This document shows, in pieces, positions 22,570 through 33,892 of a stretch of 64,000 nucleotides of DNA. The DNA is taken from the NCBI RefSeq assembly GCF_033568475.1, contig NC_133121.1, positions 3,782,001 to 3,846,000 on the forward strand. The letters run 5' to 3'. Numbering within the stretch: position 1 is the first letter of the stretch; each line of letters begins with the position of its first letter. Below the pieces are notes generated by a model that was given only the letters and a program-made list of their open reading frames with translations, ran no database searches and was not told where the DNA came from. This DNA comes from Henckelia pumila (lineage: Eukaryota; Streptophyta; Magnoliopsida; Lamiales; Gesneriaceae). Both the position numbers and the translations under genes were made by a program.

Positions 22570-25500
22570 TCAGTAATGAGAATCATGGCCAGGGCTATCA
22601 GCATGCATATCCATTGAAGAGTCGTTGGAACACTGGGGATGGGGATTTGGATCTCTGGATTGGTTGCAGCCAATCTCATTGTTCCGTATAGCAGCATTAT
22701 TCGCATTGTGACCACCATGTGTGAAGTGATATTGCTGGAGATTCCTGTGAGCGGGACTAGATAGCGCATTTGAGAAGATGGTGTTCTTGCTTTGGTCGGA
22801 GTTCCCTAAACGCATACCTTGCCCAGCTGTTGCAGTCGCAAGTGCATTAGAAGATACAGGGAATCCATGGTGAGCTGAGTGAATTGCAGAAGTTTGGGAT
22901 GGTTGTTGGTGCTGCAATGTCAGCCTTGGGGATGGTGGTGGTTCCTCTGTCCCATAATCCAACTCGTTCTTCAAATTTATAAAATCCAGAATTTAAAAAG
23001 AAGCGGGGGGTTGAAAATACAAAGACATGAATACAATGTTACTATGAATGCACTTTAAAAACAGTACACTGTATCCAATATTTCCTTTCCAGAAAGGTGT
23101 TTTACTACATAAAATAAGTACACTTCCATAACATGATATAGATCGAAAAGAAAATTAATGCTTTGCCCATCTCCTTAAATGGTGTCTAAGTAAATCACAT
23201 GCATTCATCTCTTTCAACATATTGACAATTTAACAGAAGAAAATCCATATTCAGGAATTGGAGACAAGAGGTTTCTCTCGGATGTACTTCACACGCGCGT
23301 GCGCGCGCACACATATACATAGAAGTAGTATTGCAACGGGATTCACTAAATATCAAATAGCACAAAGGGATCATCCTTAAATGAGTTTGTGGCACTAAAA
23401 AAATACAACAGAACAAGATTTTGCAACAGAAAAGGACATAGCCAAAACTCCTTGTGGACAAACCCTTATCCACTACCCTTTAAACTGATACTGCTGGTAT
23501 TTGAACAAACAACACAAGGTGTACAAGAATGAGAGAGGAACAAAATGGTTCGAGCAGGAACGAAAAAGAACGAGAAAATACAGTCACTACATTCAAAGAT
23601 AGTAAAGTGAAATAAAGGCATACTGCCAGAATACATACAAACTGGTTCCTCAAATGGTTTTACTCATGTTGTTGGCCACAAAGTTCATCAAAGTTTTGAG
23701 GACGAAACAAACAAGCATACATAAAAGTGATCTATTTATTAAATCACGGCTTTAAAAAACCAGAGAAGCTGCAGTGTCACAGTTCTAGCAAAAATTTTCT
23801 TAATTCCTACGAAACCTACGCCCACAAACCCACAGTGACCTTTTTCTCCTTATAAGATTATAAAAAATTCAAAAAACTTTAGTGCACCAGATGTCCAGAC
23901 CTCACATCATTGATTGAGAGAAATTCAGCCAAGCCGACTGAAGACTGGAGTAAAAATACAAAAACAAAAGATATACATCTATACTATTAATAAAGGGAGA
24001 GACCCTTTTAATAACTGCTTTTGGTGAAACTTTTTTTTGTTCCAAAAATACCCTTAGCACTCCACTTTCAACTTTTTAAACCAGTCATTACTTTGCTTAT
24101 AAGTTTTATGCAGTTACCTATTTCATTTTCTTAAATTGATAAACTTGATTTTTATCTTCTCAAGAAAAAAATTTCATTCTCCATTTTTTTCAGGAGCAAC
24201 GGTTTTTTATGCACACACATCGTGTGTGCCATTATCGCTAGTGTCAAATGAATCATGCTGATTTACATTATCAAGAATTTTGGTTTCGCAAAATTTAACA
24301 TGTATGGGAAACTACAGCAGCTGGAACATTGTCAAGTTGAACATCAACGATCATCAAGTGGACTATCTCATCAATGTTTGGGACGCATTAAAGGGAGGGA
24401 AAAAAACTTTGACATAATGCCAAAAGCATAGAGAACTCATTCAATTTTGCATCCCACAAGAATTCTTCACTCCAAATTAACTGAATGATAGATCGTTGGA
24501 ATATTCGACAACATCAACACTCAGTTGTAGGAAGTTTCAAACAGTTGGCGAAAACTTAAAACAATAACAGCTGGTCATTAAAGCCTAGGTTTGAGTTTTT
24601 GACAAATCAAAGACAAAAGTTGAAATTACAGACATTAAGACATCCATGAAAGTGATATCAGAGTTCAAACTTTGCTGTAGGATGTGCTCTGAAATCCTAA
24701 TGAACAACAAATTTTCCTCAAACAAACTACTCCTATTATTAATATATAATAAATGGTAATCAGATAACATGGTTTAGTTGATGCAAAGACCAATGGTCAG
24801 AGTTGACAATGATTTCACGAAGGAAATAGAATGAAGCAACGATGTGAAACTTCACAAATTGATAAACTGTAGTTATCTGTGGACAAAACAAAGTCCTCAG
24901 GCATCTGACATGAATTGTTGGAGCAGAAATAAATACGCTTATAACTGCAGGCAGTCTAGGAAAAAGTTTCCGAATCACATTACCTGTCATATCAATGAAC
25001 CAAAAAGAGGACTATAATAGAGAAGTCGATGGCTCCAGCAGGGTTTTTATTTTCACAAACAGAAACACACAATGACTTTTTAAAAACGCGACAAAAACCA
25101 ACATAAACGATGTGAAGTCTAGAAAACTGCAAAAAGAATGAAATTAATAGTGTAAACCAATAAAGACGAGAAATACCTGCATATATGCAAGTATGTCACC
25201 AGTCATCACCCTCACCCCATCTTGTTGCTGTCTCAAAATCCAATCATAAAGCTTTTCCTACAATCAAAAGAATACAATGTGTGGCAACACGTCAATAATC
25301 ATTTATTTGCTTGAAAATCCCTGAATCCTTAAACCACTAGATTCATCAGCCTCAGGACATTATTCCCATATCACGCAACAACATAAAAAGAATACTTCAA
25401 ATTTTCATTGAATGAAAGCATTTAAATAGTCTTCTGGGGTTCAATGTTTTGAACCTCCATTAACCCTATAATGTGATCATTATAAATTAATAATCTTTAC

Positions 25501-25933
25501 AACCACGGGCATTCATCGACATCATCAGCAAACGAAAACAAATTAAGGAAAACGAAAACACCAATTTTCAATTTCATGCGCACAGTATTTCCTCACTTAT
25601 CTCTATCCACACCCAATCGCTAGAGACAAAGATAATAAGCAATTTGCAAACCGACTATGAACAAAAAGAATTACTCAATTAAACAAAATCCCCTTCAGAT
25701 AAAGGGAAGCCGATCAACAATCGATAGCTATCAAACTTAAAAGACTAAAAAGAAGGGGGCAATCAGCATCATACCAGCGCGTGACGTTCACCGGCCTGGA
25801 ACGACAGTCGCTGTTGGTGCATAGCCTGGGTATACAGCTGCGAAAGAAAGCTAGCAGAGCTACAAAAGGTGGAGTACATGCTCCGATCCACTTCATCTAG
25901 CCTCGTCGCATCGGATTTCCTCTTCTTTGCCAT
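22570..25933 (-). CDS. Conserved plant protein of unknown function (MAKKRKSDATRLDEVDR family)
   Basis: Three exons join with GT-AG borders, all in phase 0: 25933-25775 (53 codons), 25257-25177 (27 codons) and 22968-22570 (132 codons plus stop). The product is 212 aa. The N-terminal 80 residues are dense and look conserved: MAKKRKSDATRLDEVDRSMY, SFLSQLYTQAMHQQRLSFQA, GERHALEKLYDWILRQQQDG, VRVMTGDILAYMQNELDYG. This suggests a small helical domain encoded by exons 1-2. The last exon is low-complexity, rich in His, Asn, Gln, Ser and Pro and probably disordered. I recall similar plant proteins under inconsistent names but know no assigned function. Intron 2 (2.2 kb) hosts a Helitron. A nuclear role is only a guess from the KKRK start. 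Confidence 0.82.
23978..24241 (+). mobile_element. Small non-autonomous Helitron in an intron
   Basis: Starts TCTATACTATTAATAAAGG and ends GCACACACATCGTGTGTGC CATTATCGCTAG, inserted precisely between A (23977) and T (24242). The 8-bp stem with a 3-nt loop (24211-24229), 12 nt before the CTAG end, is the canonical Helitron terminator. It is 264 bp, with no coding capacity, and related at its 5' end to the 7.9 kb element. Confidence 0.88.
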
Positions 25934-27318
25934 TTGTAATTTAATAAATAAATAAAAAAACCTACGGAACCCTAATTATCCCCCTGTTTTCCCCGGATTT
26001 TTCACAAAAACCTAGATTGTTACGCCGTCTGTACAATCCGCGTGTTATGTGTGTTGTATATATACATACATATATATCAATTGTCCATGGAAACTACGTG
26101 AAGAATTGATCTTCTTGGGTGCTGGGGAAAAAGCAAACGAGAGGATTTATCCAATGGGAGAGAAGAAAACTGAAATGGGAGGATTGTTTTAGGGTTGCGC
26201 TTTTAGACCACCACGTGGCATTATCGGTGGGAACATGTTCTTTTTCACTCGCCTCGGAGAAAGGCTCAATGGCCTTGTTTCATTTAGCCCGTCTCCTATC
26301 AAACTTTTAGGAACAAAAATCAATATTCTTGTTGAGTAGGTTTAGGCTAGATGATTTCAAGAACATAAATTTGTGACGCGATCTTTTTTATTAATATTTT
26401 TGATATACAAAATAAGATTTTTCATTGATCTAGTTAATAATAAAATTGGTCTTATAAATTTGTCATATGAAAACGTGTCACACAAGTTTTTGTGAGTTTT
26501 TATAAGTTGAATTGAGTTGGAGGTTCGCCTATCAAAATTGATATATTAAATTGTCTCGTGAGAATTTTTATATATGAATAATAATAAGACTACATGCTAT
26601 TCAAGATTAGTTTGTAAATTTTTTGATATGGCGTAATAATATTACCTTATTTATTAAAGAAAAAAAACTCGTGTACGTCGATTTTTATATAACACTATTG
26701 ATTTAAATTTAAAATTATTTGAATATATATATATATACATATATATATGTATGTATCTTATATGATTTGATAACAAAATACGTAGATTGAAGACTTTTTA
26801 TTAACAGTTGAAACATGGACGATGGTATTAAAAAGTCTTCAATCTACGTATTCTTCGTGGTATTTGTTATCTAAATTTATTTGTTATCAAATTGCCGGTT
26901 TCAGTGTATGTGTATAAGTTTTTACTGAAATTTGATTAATTAACTAAAAGACTAAAATCGTGACTAGGGGATTTACAAGATCAATATGATTTTTCATTTC
27001 AATAATAAAGAGTTCAGTGGAACATAGATTTGTTCTTTAACCAAAAAAAAAAAGGTCAAATTAAATATGGTGTATCTATATATACACATATAGTACACAC
27101 TCACGTATATATATAAAAAGAAAACATAGCATAACTTCAACTCTTAAAATATGCACACGGTTCGATTTAACCAATTAATTACGTGCGTATCAGAAGGTTC
27201 AAATCGTATTTCTCTTAGAAACTATATTGTTTTTATTAACTAATGAAATCATAATATTTTATTCATTTCGAGTGACATAAAAAATCTAATATATATTTTC
27301 CCTTTGATTTAAAGTTAG
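25934..27318. other. Intergenic between the unknown gene and GOLVEN-B
   Basis: Contains the upstream region of the unknown gene, AT-rich DNA with possible MITE remnants (GTGTCACACAAGTTTTTGTG near 26475; TGTCTCGTGAGA near 26553), and an unusual perfect hairpin at 26777-26852. No coding sequence is recognised. Confidence 0.4.
26777..26852. repeat. Perfect 24-bp-arm hairpin
   Basis: AATACGTAGATTGAAGACTT (continuing TTTA) at 26777-26800 pairs perfectly with its reverse complement at 26829-26852 across a 28-nt loop. An outer pair, TTTGATAACAAA near 26766 and TTTGTTATCAAA near 26881, extends the fold with bulges. Part of the left arm and loop (ACGTAGATTGAA ... AGTTGAAACAT ... GACGATG) is repeated directly near 28634-28685. 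Confidence 0.75.
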
Positions 27319-27938
27319 CTAGTTATGAATTGGAGGTTTGTTTCGAGGAGGAATGTAATCTATTGTGGACAAATCTTCATTGCCCCACATTTCTTCTTTT
27401 GTTGCGACCATTTCCTTTGCAAGTTTCATGGGCTTTTGATGAAGAATATTCTCTTCTACGCGTAAATTTCGTGCTACAATATCAAACAAAAAAAAAATTA
27501 TATAAGGAGGTCAATGATCAAAATATAAATAGCATATTTTCAAGCCTCAACAACAAAATCAAGGATAAATAAGTTCAAATTTCCATTTTAATTTATTTTA
27601 AAAATACATTTTTTTCCCATCTCTCGATATTTATAATTTTATACTACGTGTATATGTATACGAGAAATGTGAGTCATAAAATAAGATTAGTGTAGGAAAA
27701 ATGTATTTTATATATATATACACGCTGGCTTTTGTGATATATTCGGTCCGAGACATTTGCTTCTTTTATTTTGATATCATATATTGTCAAATTTAATCTA
27801 ATTAGTTTAAATTTTTAGTGATTTTAATTAGCTTTTTCAGCGAGAATATATACTAGTGTGACACTGCATAAATCAGTATCATGTCGAAAATATGGTAGCA
27901 CTTCGTTGATGTCACATCGATCTACACAATTAATTCAA

Positions 27939-27977
<39 letters not shown>

Positions 27978-28154
27978 GATAACATACTAGTCTATTAGAC
28001 TGAAATTTTACGACATTGAATACCAATGTTGCCAAAAAAAAAAACAAATATATAAGGCCAATGTCATACCTTGAGTAGTTGTTAAGAAGAAGCATATTAG
28101 CAAGATCGAAAGGGTTACAGCAAGAATCAGGCGTTTGGCAGCCAAAACAGCCAT
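27319..28154 (-). CDS. GOLVEN/RGF/CLEL secreted peptide precursor, copy B
   Basis: Two exons, 28154-28070 and 27473-27319, joined in phase 1 across a 596-bp GT-AG intron, encode 79 aa. Exon 1 is a signal peptide (MAVLAAKRLILAVTLSILLI). Exon 2 is exactly 155 nt, as in copy A, opens ARNLRVEE, shares KEMVATKEEM, and ends DYIPPRNKPPIHN at the stop. The DY sulfation motif, central prolines and PPIHN end are canonical for the GLV1/RGF6 type. It is probably processed from the precursor, sulfated and secreted to act on RGI/RGFR receptors. The intron holds a (TAA)n repeat. It shares upstream blocks with copy A. Confidence 0.9.
27940..27976. repeat. (TAA)12 microsatellite in the GOLVEN-B intron
   Basis: About 12 uninterrupted TAA units. 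Confidence 0.95.
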
Positions 28155-28215
28155 CTCAAGAATATGTGGTACTCAAGTAAGTGCGTATACAAATCAAAGT
28201 TTATATTTTACGTCT

Positions 28216-28223
28216 TATTTATA
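28216..28223 (-). promoter_or_regulatory. TATA box of GOLVEN-B
   Basis: TATAAATA on the minus strand about 65 bp upstream of the ATG. Confidence 0.5.
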
Positions 28224-28309
28224 GGCAGACAAATACAAGTACTTCAACCGAAAGCCATGCGTAGTGTTCAAATATTTTTGCAGATCTCATATAAGTCAAA
28301 TAGTAATAA

Positions 28310-28580
28310 TTATTTTAAGGGGATTGGAGTCCCAATGAATATAGGTCAAAGTAGAATTTTTCTTTTTGATTTGCTGGGTGCATGTACTGTATAGTGGAGT
28401 GATTGTATCATCTTTGCGTCTGCCCATTATGCATGAAAAAGTATATGGAATTGAAGATTTACAAGGACATTGCATATGCCACATGATCCAGGCCACTGAT
28501 CACATGTTTGGTTTTGTGTGTACTGAATCTATTCACTAAGTTTTGGCATCGTGAAAGCCTAGGTTAAATGTTTTTAATTA
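28310..28580 (-). promoter_or_regulatory. Upstream region of GOLVEN-B shared with copy A
   Basis: Collinear counterpart of 17060-17340, lying 155-425 bp upstream of the ATG. Shared blocks on the plus strand include GGAGTCCCAATGA, TGCCCATTA, TTGGTTTTGTGTGTACTGA and GTTTTGGCATCGTGAAAGCC. Order and spacing match copy A. Confidence 0.6.
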
Positions 28581-29346
28581 TTATTTCTTGAATTATATGT
28601 ATCCATACAATTTGATGGTGTATCTTTTGTTACGTAGATTGAATTAATATTTTTTATTAGTAGTTGAAACATATATATACGATGTTTATACAAAAATCGA
28701 GATATATACGAGTTATAGAGATTTCGCGACAGTAGTTGTATTTGGAGAGAAGTAGAAAATGAGGTATATATTTAAGTTTAATTAATTGGATAAAAAGTTA
28801 AAGCAGCTGTGATGATAATTTAATTACATAAGATAAATTTTAAAGGAACTATATCAGTGTATATTCGTAATGTTTTTCATAATATATATCAGTTTTATGA
28901 CGTGAGTATGTTCTTTTCTATTTTATTGGTTGTTCTCTTAGGCACCGCTGATTCAGATAATAAAACATTTATTGATTACTCATCTTTGTTTTGTCCGATG
29001 CTTGATTCAAGTTCTCTAATGATTAGTATCATGTATGCACAAATATTTTATCTTAAGTACGTTGATTTATTATCGTTATATTATATTATATATCTTTCAT
29101 TGTCTCGTTTACGGAAAAAAGTGTATCTCGTGTACTCTTTGTTAGTTTAGTTATATTGTTACAATTCAAACTCTACAAAAATGTTGTTTACTTCGATGGA
29201 TGTGGCTGTTCTAGTCGTGTGCGTGTGTTGACTCCACAGCCGGTATCCCATCAGGGAGAAAAGGTGAAAAACTATTCTTCCTCATTTTATTTATTTTGTT
29301 TTAATGAAACATTTCAATTTCTCAACTAATTTGAATTATTGTAATT
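28581..29346. other. Intergenic, AT-rich
   Basis: Nothing recognisable. An open frame at 28857-29150 (+) has no ATG-led conserved product and is hydrophobic and AT-driven. Confidence 0.35.
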
Positions 29347-30315
29347 GTTAGGATTAATGGGTTATGAAAAATATCAGATCCAGATGTTGTCACTAGATAA
29401 TGACAACATCGAAACATGCAGCGAAAATATTAAAAAATCTGAATAAAACAACAACAAATAAATAAACACACACAAATGATTAAAAAGAGTCAAACAATTT
29501 GTTACCATCAAAATATCGTTCCTATGCCAAGTTCCGTACTTTTGTTAAAATAAAATTATCATACTGTTTGATCCATAAATTAATTTGTATCATTAATTTA
29601 TCATTTAATCCATTAAGAACTTTAATATATAAGAAGGCTACAGAAACTGCAAAGAATTAGTCAACAACTTCCAAGACCCACAATGCAAGTAGTGGGATAA
29701 GTGGAGTTGGGAACTCGGAGAACCGACTCGAATCTCGAGGAACCAAGCAGAGAAAGTAGAGAAGACCAGGTCAAAATAGTTACAAATAGTGGGATGGTGG
29801 AGTTGGGCACTCGAAGAACCGGCGCGACTCTAGAGGACCAAGCAGAAAGAGTGAGAGGAAGACCAAGTCAAAACCGCTAAAATTTAGTAGGGCTGTTAGT
29901 ACTGCAAGTAGTGGGCTAATGAAAGTGAGCAGTTGAGAAATTGACTCGGGAACCAGCATGTAAAAGGGGCATTCATGCAGAACACAAATAATCATCAACA
30001 ATCAATCAATCCAAATCAAGCTCCAAAAGCCCTCGATTTTTACAGCACATTTTTTGCATAATTTTTCAATCTTTCATTTTTATTTTTTCATGTTTTCAGA
30101 ATTTCAGTATATATTTTCAGCATGTATTTTTTTAGTTTCTCCACGTTTTCAGTAATATATTTTTGTGTTTTTTATGACAAACATTTATCATTTTCAAATT
30201 TTAGTAGCAACGTTAAGGTTTTCGATTGCTATTAAGAATTGTATTTTGTTATTTCTTATGCTTTGTAGCATTAAACCGGAGAAATCGAGACCGACGGTGA
30301 AACCAGGACTCGTAA
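29347..30315. mobile_element. LTR-like sequence, possible solo LTR
   Basis: Begins TGTTAGGATTAATGG and has an internal ~105-bp imperfect tandem repeat (GTGGGATAAGTGGAGTTGGG near 29692; GTGGGATGGTGGAGTTGGGC near 29789; a partial third copy near 29908). It then reads CATGCAGAACACAAATAATC, a T-rich stretch, and ends near GGTGAAACCAGGACTCGTAA. This order of enhancer-like repeat, leader and T-rich U5 resembles a Ty3-type LTR. No target duplication was found, and the right border is a guess. Confidence 0.35.
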
Positions 30316-32013
30316 TCATTTTTAGTAGAAGTTAGAATTTTCTTTTCTTTTCTTTTTTTTTTCTTTTTTCTTTTCTTTTCACTTTTGGCACGATTCGTAT
30401 ATGGCACGCCCGCACGAAAAAAAAAATCTCAACCAAACACATACATTGAATACTAGTACTGTAGTTATATCAAGAAAATATTTATTTATTTCATCTTTAA
30501 AAAATGTAACACGATCGTATCAATTTCCTCTATTTCAATCCAATTAAATTACCAATTAATTTAATTATGTGATTTTTTAAACGAATATTCAACACTTTTA
30601 TAATCAAGTTAAACTTTACCGTTTTTTATCCAAAACATTTTCAAAAAATTATTTTTTTACCAAAAGTTAAGTTCCTTTAAAATAATGTTTTTAATTTGTT
30701 TTGTGTAAAATTGTGATATACTTGAGGGAACTGGTCTTGATAAGAAAATTATTTAAATGGGATTTTGGATTAAAATAATAAACGTGAATTTTATTTTTTT
30801 TAATTATTTTTAGCATTGAAACTTCTTAAAATATGAGAATATATACGATGGAAATATATTTTTTTCGCAATTTTCCTTTTGTTTTTTCCCCTAATATAAG
30901 AGACTCTACACGTGCAAAAACATGCACATGTGATCCAACTTGCAAGTTGCAAGCACACAAATAGACAAGAGAACCAACTCTAATTCGTTCTCCGGTCTAC
31001 GTCTCTGCATCCTGGCACACCCGATTTTTTTTCTTTCTTTTTCTAATTGTTGTTAATAAAATAAAAAAAAATCACCCAGCTTAAAAAATAAATAAAATTG
31101 ATATATGACCATTGCACATGCCAAATGGGCCATCATACATTTTATCTAGTAATTTTTTACACCACTAATAGCAAAACATACACGTTTTAACTTCAAAACA
31201 AAAAAATAGCAAAACATACACGTTTAGTGTGTAAACAAAAACCATAAATTTATTGAGAAACAAAGATAAGTAATCAAATATATATCACATATTTTCATAT
31301 TTTATCGACGAATATATCATTTATTCCTCATAATTCATATTGAATAATGTGCATAGTGAATCCCAAATTTCCTCCAATATAATATAATTATCGTTATATA
31401 TTTATCATCATCAATATATATTATGAGAAGTGCTATGAATGCACATGCTACACTCCTAGCAAATCATAAATTCCGACCCATAATTTAACTCTTTTGGTTA
31501 GAACAAGTCACACACACGCAGATACTACTCATTCACGTGCCCTGATATATATATGAAAATGTTTACTTTTCTAGGAAATATAATTAATTATGATTTATGC
31601 CTACAAATCACAATCTAACGAGAATCAATTATACACGCAGAACATTTTATGTTATAAATAATATACTAATATTTCGTTATATGCTATTTTATGAAATATT
31701 TGTTTCCTCTAAAAATAAATAAATATTAATAAAACATTTTAAATTTTAATTATAATTATTTTAACATATGCATTATATATGTGTCGGATAAATGTTTTTG
31801 GAGAAATTATTTATTTTTTCCAATAAGGGTTAACAAATATTTTTCCACAAGCGATAAATTATTCTTCTAGGTTTTTTTGGAAAATCTCCTGGGTTTCCAT
31901 TTTAGACTTTTGTTTAAAAGACGAAGAAACTCGTTCCTTTTACTATTAATCCAAATAGAAAGTTGTTTCTGCTTTTAGAATAAAAACACTTATTGTGGTT
32001 AAATTATATGATT
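30316..32013. other. Gene-free AT-rich interval
   Basis: A TTTTC-rich tract near 30338-30380, then AT-rich DNA with short local inverted repeats. No gene, RNA or intact element is recognised. Confidence 0.35.
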
Positions 32014-33073
32014 TGGAAAAATTAGCATTTTGGTCTTGTATGTTGGTCTGTTTTTTGTTTTGGTCCTGTATATTTTCATGTTTTGGAAAAGATACAATAA
32101 TTTGAATATTTTTTTTGTTTTGGTCCTATATGTTGTCATGTTTTGGAAAATGTACAATAACTTTGATATTTTTTTTGTTTTGGTCCTATATGTTGTCATG
32201 TTTTGAAAAATGTTCAATAATTTGATTTTTTTTTTTGGTCTTGTATGTTGTCATGACTCGAGAGAGATATCATGTTTTGCTTAGTTAACATAATATTTTG
32301 TTTACATGACACTTATTGATTATTATGTGGCTTAAATTAGATTCCACATAAACAGAATTAACTAAAAAAACAAAAAAAAAACCTAAAATATATATTAAAA
32401 ATACGTGAATCATTTATCTCAAAAAAACCTTCACATAAACAAAAACCTAATTGAAGTGGCCGAGTCCAAATCGTATTCTACCCCTCTTAAATAATAAAAT
32501 CCAATCAATTTTGGTTAAGTTTTTTTTTAATAAAATTACCTTCGAGGTAAATAGCGGCAGTGTATCCATATGCAAGTCATGTGATAGAAAATTTAGCCAT
32601 TTAAATCCCTTTTATTGAGATAAAGGGGGCCGACCCTTTAATTAGATTTTTGTTTGTGTGAAATTTTGTTTGAGGTAAATAATTCACGTATTATATATAT
32701 ATATATATTAATTTATTTATAATTAATTTTGCTCATATTGAACCCAAATTATACCACATTAAAATTAATAGGTGCCAAATTGGCGAAATCTTATGTCAAC
32801 TAAGCAAAATCCGACAGCTCTCGAAAGTTATGGTAACATAGGATGAAATCCAAAAACATATCAAATTTATTGTATCTTTTCCAAAACATTAAACATACAT
32901 GATCAAAACCAAAAAAAATATCCAATTTATTTCACTTTTTTCAAAACATGACAATATACAGGATCAAAACAAAAAACATATTCAAGTAGTTGTATTTTTT
33001 TCAAAACATGACAATATACAGGACCAAAACCAAAAACAGACCAACATACAAGACCATATTGCTAATTTTCACG
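32014..33073. mobile_element. 1.06-kb foldback element with repeated arms
   Basis: The two halves are inverted copies around a centre near 32545. Outer ends are TTGGTCTTGTATGTTGGTCTG (left) and its complement CAGACCAACATACAAGACCA (right). Each arm has 3-4 tandem units of about 65 bp built on TTTTGGTCCTATATGTTGTC ATGTTTTGGAAAA. Inner sections also match in inverse, for example ATACGTGAATCATTTATCTC near 32401 and GAGGTAAATAATTCACGTAT near 32673. No transposase is present. A foldback or MULE-type non-autonomous element is likely. Confidence 0.65.
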
Positions 33074-33892
33074 ATTTGATTTAGAATGAATGTTTTTTTT
33101 TTCAAGGACGTCATTTCAAATCCATTACAATTATCATTCAATTCATTTAAATTAGCAAGCGTATTTGATATTCACCTCAGATACTCAGAATGGAAATCAT
33201 TTTAATCTAAACATTCAAATTTTCTACTCCATCCATCTCTTCAAATCAAAATATCGAATCATTTTTATCGAAGCACAACTTTAAAGAATGGAGCTTAATA
33301 GAATGATTTTTTTTGTTATTTGAAAAGAAAAGAAAGAAAACCTTGTTTTACTAATTAATTTAACTGGCAACAATTTAAATTTTAAAGTAATAAAACTAGT
33401 ATAAACATAAAAAAAATAAGAAGAAGAAGTAGGCATAATCCATAATGCGTGTGTAAAAAATTATATCTTTTAAAGTTGTATCTTTTTGTTATAAAGTTGT
33501 ATAATAATTTGTAATAAGATCTGTAGACAATTAGATTTGTCAACCTTCAAATATGGCAAGTACAAAATAATTAAATATCAATAAAATAATTAGCAATTTT
33601 TGGAAAGATTAAATTCCTAAAAAATAAATAGTTAATTAATTGATATTTTAATATATTTTGTGATCAAATCAAGATTTTTAAATCAAGATTGCATCTTGCA
33701 CAAATTGGAAGATAATACTGATATTTTTAGTATTTAAGATCAAATCTTGCATCAAATAGAAGAAAATACTAATATTTTTAGTATTTAAAATCAAATCTTG
33801 TGATTAATGGAAGATAATCACCAAATAAATCAGAGGAGCCAATCAAATTGCGGCACCTCATCAAATCGAAATGGTAAGAATCTGCATCCTTC
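33074..33892. other. AT-rich interval upstream of the TATA/minisatellite unit
   Basis: Contains short direct repeats, for example ACTGATATTTTTAGTATTTAAGATCAAATC near 33717 and a close copy near 33767. It could be the U3-like part of the unit that follows. Nothing is coding. Confidence 0.3.

Noticed and set aside
27330-27572. 80-aa plus-strand frame antisense to GOLVEN-B
   Set aside because: It is the shadow of the conserved GOLVEN exon on the other strand.
28857-29150. 97-aa hydrophobic frame
   Set aside because: Composition follows local AT content, no ATG-led conserved product, no splice or promoter context.
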